Of a stretch of 33,738 bases of DNA, positions 8,735 to 16,039 are shown one piece after another (positions within the stretch are counted from its first letter, which is position 1; each line of letters begins with the position of its first letter). The stretch is from Candidatus Bathyarchaeota archaeon. Lineage in GTDB: Archaea > Thermoproteota > Bathyarchaeia > 40CM-2-53-6. A model generated the notes under the pieces. That model worked only from the letters and a program-made list of their open reading frames with translations. It did no database searches and was not told where the DNA came from. A program made the position numbers and the translations under genes. Where the stretch lies: positions 85,903-119,640 of the forward strand of contig VBBQ01000037.1 in the NCBI GenBank assembly GCA_005888755.1, given 5' to 3'.

Positions 8735-8770
8735 GGTATCTCGTTAGAAGGGCTAATTTGCGCCTCGTAG

Positions 8771-8780
8771 TTAATTTAAG
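8771..8780 (-). promoter_or_regulatory. TATA box for the APC permease
   Basis: Read on the minus strand the sequence is cttaaattaa. It lies about 40 nt before the TTG at 8734, giving a short leader. Identified by eye only. Confidence 0.45.
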
Positions 8781-9026
8781 ACTTTGCAATAGCTTCGAAA
8801 ATGGCTTCCGGGGAAGAATATGACAATATCATGTATTGATCAGGACAAGCTAACGTGTTGATAGCGACACAGGTTCGGAGGGAGATCCGCGATGCGCGTG
8901 CCAATTCAATTCAACGGATCGGAATGGGTCCATTCGAGAACGGACCGACTCGGATCGAATGCCGAACTAATCAATTTGTAATGCGGTAGATCTCCTCGTA
9001 GGACTATCTAGAAAAGCTGGCTATGT

Positions 9027-9800
9027 TTGAGCGACAAGGTCGACGAGAATGTTCGACGGCGCGAGGTCCGGTACGACAGAGAACGCAGGGTGAGGATAAA
9101 GTGGAGTGAGGACACAGAATCGCTCGAAGAGGTCTTTGATCGACGAACAATAATGACGGTTCTCAAGATGCTGAATACTGGTATCTTGAAAGAACTTCAT
9201 GGTGCTATGAAATCGGGAAAGGAGAGCAAGATCTATCATGGGATCGACACGAAGGACAAGGAAGTAGCTGTGAAGATCTTCCTCACCACATCCAACATAT
9301 TCCGACACGGCCGATTGAAGTACATCCAGGGAGATCCTCGGTTCAAGGATGTTCCCCATGATACGATATCTCTTGTTGACCAATGGGCGTCGAAAGAGTT
9401 CAAGAACCTCGAGCTGGCAGATCAGGCAGGAATATCCGTTCCGAAGCCAATCCATGTGGAGAAGAACGTTCTGATTCTCGGATTTATCGGGAAAGACGGA
9501 GTCCCGGCTCCAGTCCTTAGGGAAGTGAGGCTTCAGGCCGCAGCGGATTGGTACAAGAAAATCATCGAGTTAATCAAGCAACTGTACGATAAAGCGAAAC
9601 TCGTCCACGGCGACCTTAGCGAGTACAATATCATGATACCAGACGGATACCCGGTCCTGATTGACTTCGGGCAAGCAGTGACAACGGAGCACCCTGAGGC
9701 TCGAGCATTCCTCGAAAGAGATATCGAGAACATCAATCACTATTTTGCCGGCCTGAACGTCAGAACGCAATCTCCAAAGAGGATCATAGGAGCTCGATAA
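9027..9800 (+). CDS. rio1: Serine protein kinase Rio1
   Basis: A 257-aa RIO-family atypical kinase/ATPase. It carries the flexible nucleotide loop KSGKESKIYHG (62-72, in place of the Gly-rich loop), AVKIF with Lys83, the catalytic loop LVHGDLSEYNIM with Asp196 and Asn201, and the metal-binding LIDFGQAV with Asp213. Rio1 acts late in small-subunit ribosome maturation. Its size and order of motifs match archaeal Rio1 rather than Rio2, since the winged-helix domain of Rio2 is absent. TTG start. It is followed after 3 nt by the KH protein, its known functional neighbour in 40S/30S biogenesis. Confidence 0.93.
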   Translation: MSDKVDENVRRREVRYDRERRVRIKWSEDTESLEEVFDRRTIMTVLKMLNTGILKELHGAMKSGKESKIYHGIDTKDKEVAVKIFLTTSNIFRHGRLKYIQGDPRFKDVPHDTISLVDQWASKEFKNLELADQAGISVPKPIHVEKNVLILGFIGKDGVPAPVLREVRLQAAADWYKKIIELIKQLYDKAKLVHGDLSEYNIMIPDGYPVLIDFGQAVTTEHPEARAFLERDIENINHYFAGLNVRTQSPKRIIGAR

Positions 9801-9803
9801 CAA

Positions 9804-10394
9804 TTGGCTGAGACGAGAATGACGGCCATGATTCCGAAGGACAGGGTAGGAGTACTTGTTGGCCTCGGCGGAACCGTGAAGTCAACCATCGAAGAGAGGC
9901 TGTTCGTGGATCTCAAAATAGACAGCCCTTCCGGCGCTGTCGAAATTGGAGTGAAGCCGAATGCGCCCGATCCCTCAGGAGCCCTTCAAGCAAAAGACAT
10001 CGTTCTCGCGATTGGAAGAGGTTTTTCTCCAGAACGAGCCTTCAGACTCTTCAACGAGGACACCGCACTGGACATTATCGATCTTCACGACTTTTTCGGC
10101 AAGAATGAAGCAGAGATTCGAAGAGTTGATGGCCGAATCATTGGCAAAGAAGGAAAAACTAGGAGAATTCTCGAAGAACTAACGGGAGCTGCAATCTCCG
10201 TCAGCGGACACACAGTATCGATAATCGGTGGCTATGAAGCAGTTTCTATGGCCAAAGATGCGCTAGAAAAACTGATCAAGGGCCGACAACACGGAACAGT
10301 ATACAAGTTCCTAAGAAGAAGACGACAGGAAATCAAGAAGGAGAAAGCTTTAGGACTGTGGGAAGGCCAAGTGCCCACAGCAAAGAAACCATGA
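9804..10394 (+). CDS. KH-domain rRNA-processing protein (Dim2/Pno1-like)
   Basis: A 196-aa protein with two KH modules. The first has the degenerate GxxG loop GLGGTVK (residues 21-27). The second has GRIIGKEGKTRRILEELTGA, a canonical GxxG RNA-binding loop. The C-terminal RRRRQEIKKEKALGLWE tail is characteristic of archaeal Dim2/Pno1-like proteins, which bind the 3' region of 16S rRNA during maturation. TTG start, 3 nt after the Rio1 stop, so the two are co-transcribed. Confidence 0.88.
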   Translation: MAETRMTAMIPKDRVGVLVGLGGTVKSTIEERLFVDLKIDSPSGAVEIGVKPNAPDPSGALQAKDIVLAIGRGFSPERAFRLFNEDTALDIIDLHDFFGKNEAEIRRVDGRIIGKEGKTRRILEELTGAAISVSGHTVSIIGGYEAVSMAKDALEKLIKGRQHGTVYKFLRRRRQEIKKEKALGLWEGQVPTAKKP

Positions 10395-10422
10395 TCAAAA
10401 CGGACCTCGCGGACTGGGCCCT

Positions 10423-12000
10423 ATGACAGTGGCCGAGGTCTTCCAAGAAATAAGCGCCGCCGACTTCTTCTATCGCAACCGAGACATCGCAGGGTTCACA
10501 AGCCCGTCGAGATCCATATACTCAACGATTCGTGAGCTCGTGGAGAATTCCCTCGACGCCTGTGAGACAGGTGGAATTCCTCCTGACATCTATGTGCGAT
10601 TATCCCACGAATCCGGGCCCCTGGATGGGCCAGGAACTTACATTGTGAGGGTCGAAGACAATGGAATAGGAATACCAGCAAACGTCATCCCATCCGCCTT
10701 TGGTCAGGTCCTCTACGGTTCGAAGTATAAGCTCCGACAGACAAGAGGCACTTTTGGTCTCGGGGGAAAGATGGCCCTGCTCTATGGGCAGATTACCACA
10801 CACTCCGAAGCAGCCATAACCTCTAGCACCGGATCAAAATCTCGCATAGCCGAGGTAGTTCTTCGCATAGATATCCAACAGAACAAACCCGTAATTGTCA
10901 AGAACAAGACCCGAACCAACAAGCCTCACTGGCAGGGCACAATTATCGAGTTCAAAACAGAAGCCGACTACTCACGGGCGATGCCCAGGATTCTCGAATA
11001 CTTCAAACAGACAGCCATCATAGTTCCCTACGCCAACATCACATTCGTAGATCCGAGAGGAAGACTCTACAAGTTCCTCCGCGGCACGACAAAGGTACCA
11101 CCCGCACCTACAGAGACCTCGCCACATCCTCATGGAGTAGATGTTGAAACCGTCCAGAGAATGCTCAAACTAACCAACGCTAAGAGCGTGCAGGAGTTCA
11201 TGCGAAAGAATTTCCAGAGAATAGGGGAGACGACTGCTCGCAAATTCCTCCAGTTCGCGAGCCTTGGACAAAAGAAGAACCCTAGGAACCTCTCTGGGCA
11301 GGACATGGTCAAACTAGTGAACGCAATGAAGAACTACGACGGCTTTCTCTCCCCAGATCCAACATGCCTCTCACCCCTCGGCGAAAACTTGCTGGAGACT
11401 GGAATAAAGAAAGAACTGGGAATAACAGATCAGGAAATTGAGACGGGCTCAGCCTTCGTTACCACTCTCCAAAGACGCCCTGCAACCTACGCTGGCTTTC
11501 CCTTCATCATAGAGGTCGGGCTGGCAAGCTCCAAGCAAATCGAAATGCAAGGCAAGATTCTACTCTTCAGATTCGCAAACAAGATCCCCCTACTTTTCGA
11601 CGAGGCGAGCGACGTATCATGGAAGGTCGTCGATACCGAGATTGATTGGCGGAATTACAAAGTGATCCCCGGCGAAACCCCGTTAGCGGTCTTCGTACAC
11701 GTCTGTAGCACCAAGATTCCCTACAAGACCGTTGGCAAAGAGTTCATAGCCGATAGGCCTGAAGTCGAACACGAGATCCTAAACGCAATTCGAGAAGTTG
11801 GTCGAAACCTCAGGCTGTATCTATCAAAGCGCGAACACCTTACCCAAGAGAAGAGACGTCTCGATGTATTCGAGAAGTATCTGCCGAAAGTTGCCCAATT
11901 CTCGACAAAGCTCGCCAAAGAGAAGAAGGAGCCAGACATCAAGCCGCTGCTCAAAGGAGTGATCAAGTATGGTGCAGAAGAGGAAGAAGAGCAAGAGTAA
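10423..12000 (+). CDS. top6B: DNA topoisomerase VI subunit B
   Basis: A 525-aa ATPase subunit of type IIB topoisomerase. The GHKL/Bergerat motifs are clear: RELVENSLDAC (Asn42), VEDNGIGIP (Asp79) and RGTFGLGGKMALLY (residues 109-121). The central H2TH-like segment is consistent with KSVQEFMRKNFQRIGETTARKF read in parts, and the transducer domain includes a lysine switch region near GFPFIIEVGLA. The subunit dimerises on ATP binding to drive strand passage by the A2B2 complex. It follows the KH gene by 28 nt and overlaps top6A by 32 nt. Confidence 0.96.
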   Translation: MTVAEVFQEISAADFFYRNRDIAGFTSPSRSIYSTIRELVENSLDACETGGIPPDIYVRLSHESGPLDGPGTYIVRVEDNGIGIPANVIPSAFGQVLYGSKYKLRQTRGTFGLGGKMALLYGQITTHSEAAITSSTGSKSRIAEVVLRIDIQQNKPVIVKNKTRTNKPHWQGTIIEFKTEADYSRAMPRILEYFKQTAIIVPYANITFVDPRGRLYKFLRGTTKVPPAPTETSPHPHGVDVETVQRMLKLTNAKSVQEFMRKNFQRIGETTARKFLQFASLGQKKNPRNLSGQDMVKLVNAMKNYDGFLSPDPTCLSPLGENLLETGIKKELGITDQEIETGSAFVTTLQRRPATYAGFPFIIEVGLASSKQIEMQGKILLFRFANKIPLLFDEASDVSWKVVDTEIDWRNYKVIPGETPLAVFVHVCSTKIPYKTVGKEFIADRPEVEHEILNAIREVGRNLRLYLSKREHLTQEKRRLDVFEKYLPKVAQFSTKLAKEKKEPDIKPLLKGVIKYGAEEEEEQE

Positions 12001-13084
12001 AGGCGTAATCAAAGAACGGAAAGAAAAGGTCCTATCAGCGATGCGGGACCTTGGCGGACAAGTCTACACTCAACTCAACAAGAAAGAATTCCCAACCTTC
12101 CGCATGCCAAGCCGATCCATCGCCAACATACTCTACGACTCCAAGACAAGACAGTACATCCTGGGAAAGAGAACGGTCAAGAGGAGCGCTCGAAACGTTA
12201 GGCACCTTCGGCCCTTCACGCAACTTCTCTGGACGGCCATGTTCGCCGACGAGCTTACAGAGCAAAACAAGACCAGCACGTTGAGAGACGTGTTCTACTC
12301 GGCCCAAGCGTACGAGATGGACTTTCAGGACCAACAAGAGAGCGACAACCTCATCACCGACCTGGAAACAGTGACGGGATACTCAAGAGAAGACTTCAAC
12401 GTCTATCCCGAAGAGAGAAGCGCGATATTCGGAGACCTGACAATCGAGTACACGGTTCCCGGATACGAAGGACGTCGGCTAAACCTAGCTTCTCACCCTG
12501 ACGGAGTCATGATTGGACCTGCTCTGACAACATCGGAGTTCATCCAGCCTGACAGTAAGAAAGTCGACAAAGTAATTGCGATTGAGAAAGGTGGCTTGTT
12601 CACTAGGTTCATAGAAGAACGCGTGCACCAGCGTTTCAAAGCAGTGCTTATCCACACCGCGGGACAAGCGCCGAGAGCAACAAGGTTTCTACTCCGCAGG
12701 CTCAACCAGGAGTTAGACATCCCAGTCTACATATTCACGGACGGAGATCCATGGGGAATGCACATTGCCATGGTCATCATTTCTGGATCAGCCAATGCAG
12801 CCCATCTTCGCGAGCTGAACACTCCGGACGCAATCTGGGGTGGGGTCTGGGCCACAGATATTGTCGACTACAAACTTCCCAGCGATCCACTGACGGACCT
12901 GGATGTCAAAAGATTGAACGAGCTCGAGAAAGATCCTCGCTATGCCGGTGGACTATGGCAGAGAGAGATTGATACTTTCCGGAAGGTCAAGAAGAAATCG
13001 GAGCAAGAAGCATTCAGCCGGTATGGGCTCACCTACATCGTTGATGAGTATCTACCTAAGAAGCTGAAGATCAAGTCCAACTAG
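11969..13084 (+). CDS. top6A: DNA topoisomerase VI subunit A
   Basis: A 371-aa Spo11-like DNA-cleaving subunit. The 5Y-CAP domain holds STLRDVFYSAQ, with Tyr110 the likely DNA-linking tyrosine. The Toprim domain has VIAIEKGGLF (Glu206) and FTDGDPWGMH (Asp258, Asp260) for Mg2+. An ideal Shine-Dalgarno stretch (ggagtgat, 11956-11963) lies inside the end of top6B, just ahead of the ATG, so the start is secure and translation is coupled to top6B. Its stop codon is shared base-for-base with the convergent PHP/intein gene (ctag, 13081-13084). Confidence 0.96.
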   Translation: MVQKRKKSKSKGVIKERKEKVLSAMRDLGGQVYTQLNKKEFPTFRMPSRSIANILYDSKTRQYILGKRTVKRSARNVRHLRPFTQLLWTAMFADELTEQNKTSTLRDVFYSAQAYEMDFQDQQESDNLITDLETVTGYSREDFNVYPEERSAIFGDLTIEYTVPGYEGRRLNLASHPDGVMIGPALTTSEFIQPDSKKVDKVIAIEKGGLFTRFIEERVHQRFKAVLIHTAGQAPRATRFLLRRLNQELDIPVYIFTDGDPWGMHIAMVIISGSANAAHLRELNTPDAIWGGVWATDIVDYKLPSDPLTDLDVKRLNELEKDPRYAGGLWQREIDTFRKVKKKSEQEAFSRYGLTYIVDEYLPKKLKIKSN

Positions 13085-15441
13085 ACAAAGTGTTCAAGTC
13101 CCAAAGAGGGAGATTTCTTGATTGGAGCGGGCTTGGTGAGGTCAAGTTTTCCGTAGACCCCGTCGTAACCTGGTTCGACATAGATATCGTCATTGCGCAC
13201 GCGAAGAATTGCACCAGAGACCTCTGGTCCCACAACTGACTGCAATTGACCCTCTGGCACATCTAGCATGACGGAATATTCTGAGCCGAATTTTCCAACA
13301 AGCATCTTGTACTGGTCCCAGACTTTCGTCGATCCGGGATTGACGTCTCCACTCACAAGGGCGATAATCTCAGAGAGGGGGAGCAAATGGCGATACGCTA
13401 TGGCATTCTTCGGCACATAGTCTTCCGGGCGATCTGCGAGTTCTTCTATTCGTTCTTCGACGCCTCGTGTCATTTTCTTTCCACACCGGGGACACTTATC
13501 ATTCAGCCGTCGAGCCTCCTTCCCGGACATTGAGACTTTACATTCACGATGGCCAGTCCAGTGATATTTGCCATATGCCGGCGAGGTCTCTATCGTGAAC
13601 AAGAACCGTTTAGGATCTTTCTCTTTGACCGCGTCAACGAGACTGTGATAGGTGACGTGATCGAAATCGAACACGTTCGCCTCTCTTCCCAACCGCCATG
13701 GCCACGCTGAGTGCGCGTCGGAATTGGAAACGAGACAAAGACGGTCGAGTTGAGATAGACGCCAGTTCATCGGGGGATCCGAATTGCCGGACCAGACTGG
13801 TACTCCGTTTCTTCTCACATAGACGGTCTTGTTTGGTACGCTTACGCATGAAACGATGCCCTCATAGGACACCCAGTCCTCCGTATGGCCGCGGGCCTTG
13901 ATCATGGAGGGGATTACAGCGGGCTCATTCTTTCTTATGAAATAGACATTCCATGAATCTTCGCTCTGCCGATAGTGTTTCTCTTGTGAGAGCGAAGACA
14001 ATAGGGTGTCCTTCTCCCTATGGAGTTTGAAGTATGCCGACATTCCCAGCTTCAGAGCGATTTCTTGTAGATCGTCTCGAAGACGCAAGGAAATTGTAGT
14101 TGCAGACAAACCCCTCCCCTTCCTACCATATCTATGACCGTCTCCTTTGATGTACCATTCAAAGAAGATTCTCAGGAGCCTCGCCGAAAGAATCTTGATG
14201 TTATCCGGAACGAACTTGTTGCTTGCCCCGGAGAATTGTTGAAGATAGTGAAAGAGTTGAACATCTCGCACTCCAAGTCGGTATCCGTTCCTATCCTTTG
14301 CGATAATGGGATTGTATCCAAATGTCTTCAGAATCTGTTTCAACTGGGTAAGAAGCTTCATTTCGCGATTGGAAAGGTAAACCGAATATTCCCCCTTGGA
14401 TCTAGTAACCCATCCCTCAGCAATCCAAAACCCGAAGAACTTGAGCCAAGGTATCATGGGGACGCTCTTCTCTCGGATAATTCTGCTTCCAGAATAGTGT
14501 CGACTGCCATGCTTACTCTCAGTGCTGGGCAAGAGAAAGCTATCGTCTTCCCTTCCCCTCCATATTCCGTCCTTCTTGAAGCGTTTGGACCTGCCAAGCA
14601 AAATTCGCGCTTGATCCATCCTAAGGGCCTTTTCAAGTCTGAAGTCACAAGGCCGGTATACCAACTTATGATTCGGTGTCACCAGCAAATCCACTCGTTG
14701 AGTCTTCAGTTTGTACATAGCCCCGTTGTAGTCATACACGAATATTCCCTGCGGTTTCTGAAACTCAATTGCTTCGGATTCCGTGTTCAGAGTGCAGACC
14801 TCATCATCATATTCTATTTCATGAATTTTCTTCCAGCCACCACTTGTGAGGGCCTCAGTCTGGTAGTCGTAGCAGGACATGCCTGTTTCTAGCGCGAAAA
14901 TTCTGTCAGATCTCTCCTGATAGCAGTCGACGAGGCTGTCGAAGCCGCTGACAGCGCCGAAGAGGCTGAACCAGGGGGTCCATGCGTGAGCAGGAAAGAT
15001 TACGCATTGTCCGTCGGCTTCAAGCACCTCATCCACAAGCTCCGGAGCGGTAGCTCGGAGTGTTGGCCTACCATCGCTTGACAGGTTCCCGTAGTTCGCC
15101 AGTCGATCGCTTACCGCGTCCGCTGACTCTATCGAGGGAGCAAGCACACAATGGTGTATTCGTCGCGACTTATCGCCGAATGAGAAGGTGGTGTTAACTT
15201 CTCCGGTGATCATATACTGGGCTTGGAACGTACCATCCCTGAGCTGGTACAATCCGGAGTCCGTGACATCGTGAAGTTCCCTCCGAACTTCCTTCCTCCA
15301 ATCAGGGTGAGTGAAATCGCCCGTTCCAACAACGTTCAGTCCTTTCATCGAGGCGAAGCGGGCGACTTCTTTCAGGTTCATGTTCTTGCTTGTGGCCCTG
15401 CTGTAAGGACTGTGAATCTGAAGGTCGACAAAAACACGCAT
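13081..15441 (-). CDS. Endonuclease Q-type PHP-domain protein interrupted by an intein
   Basis: A 786-aa precursor. Removing the intein (residues 190-553) leaves 422 aa matching the archaeal endonuclease Q/PHP family, which nicks DNA 5' of deaminated bases such as uracil and hypoxanthine. The N-extein has PHP metal motifs DLQIHSPYSRAT, VGTGDFTHPDW, HHCVLAP and PAHAWTPW. The C-extein has SNSDAHSAWPWRLGREANVF, then a zinc-binding module (HRECKVSMSG and CPRCGKKMT), and a C-terminal domain. The host splice site joins ETGMS to SDPPMNW, a highly conserved active-site-proximal segment. ATG start. It converges on top6A with a 4-nt stop overlap. Unspliced, the protein would be disrupted next to its metal site. 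Confidence 0.88.
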   Translation of the reverse strand: MRVFVDLQIHSPYSRATSKNMNLKEVARFASMKGLNVVGTGDFTHPDWRKEVRRELHDVTDSGLYQLRDGTFQAQYMITGEVNTTFSFGDKSRRIHHCVLAPSIESADAVSDRLANYGNLSSDGRPTLRATAPELVDEVLEADGQCVIFPAHAWTPWFSLFGAVSGFDSLVDCYQERSDRIFALETGMSCYDYQTEALTSGGWKKIHEIEYDDEVCTLNTESEAIEFQKPQGIFVYDYNGAMYKLKTQRVDLLVTPNHKLVYRPCDFRLEKALRMDQARILLGRSKRFKKDGIWRGREDDSFLLPSTESKHGSRHYSGSRIIREKSVPMIPWLKFFGFWIAEGWVTRSKGEYSVYLSNREMKLLTQLKQILKTFGYNPIIAKDRNGYRLGVRDVQLFHYLQQFSGASNKFVPDNIKILSARLLRIFFEWYIKGDGHRYGRKGRGLSATTISLRLRDDLQEIALKLGMSAYFKLHREKDTLLSSLSQEKHYRQSEDSWNVYFIRKNEPAVIPSMIKARGHTEDWVSYEGIVSCVSVPNKTVYVRRNGVPVWSGNSDPPMNWRLSQLDRLCLVSNSDAHSAWPWRLGREANVFDFDHVTYHSLVDAVKEKDPKRFLFTIETSPAYGKYHWTGHRECKVSMSGKEARRLNDKCPRCGKKMTRGVEERIEELADRPEDYVPKNAIAYRHLLPLSEIIALVSGDVNPGSTKVWDQYKMLVGKFGSEYSVMLDVPEGQLQSVVGPEVSGAILRVRNDDIYVEPGYDGVYGKLDLTKPAPIKKSPSLGLEHFV
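13783..14874 (-). mobile_element. LAGLIDADG intein in the endonuclease Q gene
   Basis: A 364-aa in-frame insertion with intein blocks in order. Block A is CYDYQTEALTSGGWKKI, with Cys1. Block B contains LLVTPNHKLVY (TxxH-type). Two LAGLIDADG helices, FFGFWIAEG (335-343) and FFEWYIKGDG (426-435), provide the homing endonuclease, with a Glu and an Asp as likely catalytic acids. Block F/G is KTVYVRRNGVPVWSGN, followed by Ser as the +1 residue. The penultimate residue is Gly rather than the common His. Both LAGLIDADG helices and the frame are intact, so homing could still be active (inference). Confidence 0.9.
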
Positions 15442-15509
15442 CGGGAAAGCCAGCGACTCCCAAGGCTTTCTCCTGTAGCTAAAAGTTGACCTTTCGGCAA
15501 AACCGGCTT

Positions 15510-15518
15510 CTTTATTAG
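15510..15518 (+). promoter_or_regulatory. Putative TATA box for the Lrp-like effector gene
   Basis: The box ctttattag sits about 45 nt before the proposed CTG start at 15558. On the other strand the same AT-rich patch could serve the endonuclease Q gene 70 nt away, so it may act as a shared divergent promoter. Identified by eye. Confidence 0.35.
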
Positions 15519-15557
15519 AGGTTCGAAAAGAGCCTGGCCCGAGTCCGGGGGATATCC

Positions 15558-15830
15558 CTGCCGAACGAAGTCATAGTCATCCTCAACCTGTTCGTCGAGT
15601 CTACAGAACTGGAAAAAGTCACCAACAGCCTAGTGAAGCTTACAGACATCACCGATGTCTACGAGGTCACCGGTGAATACGACATTGTCTGCTTGCTGAG
15701 AACGGAAAGCATACTCGCCTTCCGCGAAGTTCTCAAGAATAAGATCCTAAGGATACCCGGCGTGAAGAGCACAGTGTCGGCGATAGTTCTTTACACTCAC
15801 AAACGCGACCGAAAAGCCGTATCGGAATAA
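15558..15830 (+). CDS. Stand-alone Lrp/AsnC effector-binding (RAM) domain protein, likely CTG start
   Basis: About 90 aa. From 15558 the frame reads PNEVIVILNLFVESTELEKV, then DITDVYEVTGEYDIVCLLRTES and VKSTVSAIVLYTHKR. This is the alpha/beta RAM fold that binds amino acids in Lrp/AsnC regulators, without the DNA-binding HTH. Such archaeal single-domain proteins may form mixed oligomers with full regulators. A GTG at 15633 would cut off the first beta strand. There is no ATG, GTG or TTG upstream in frame after the TAG at 15516-15518, so CTG at 15558, preceded by gggggat, is the best start. Confidence 0.72.
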   Translation: MPNEVIVILNLFVESTELEKVTNSLVKLTDITDVYEVTGEYDIVCLLRTESILAFREVLKNKILRIPGVKSTVSAIVLYTHKRDRKAVSE

Positions 15831-16039
15831 GGGTTTGTGGGAGGAACAAATGGGACCCTAGGTTAGGGTTTTGCGTTTCGAATCTGTACACTTTTGGGGC
15901 CGTGGAAAAGAAAGACTAAATACCGTCGCAAACATTTCGACCGGTTGCTGCTGAGGGTTCAGAAATGGGCGATTTACTTCCAGAATCACCTATTGCTCCG
16001 TAACGGTTCCTGTGTGTATTCTGTCCGGAGATTTTCCCA

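Noticed and set aside
14134-14892. Plus-strand open frame of 252 codons
   Set aside because: It is antisense to the intein, which has clear intein and LAGLIDADG blocks. The plus-strand protein has no recognisable features.
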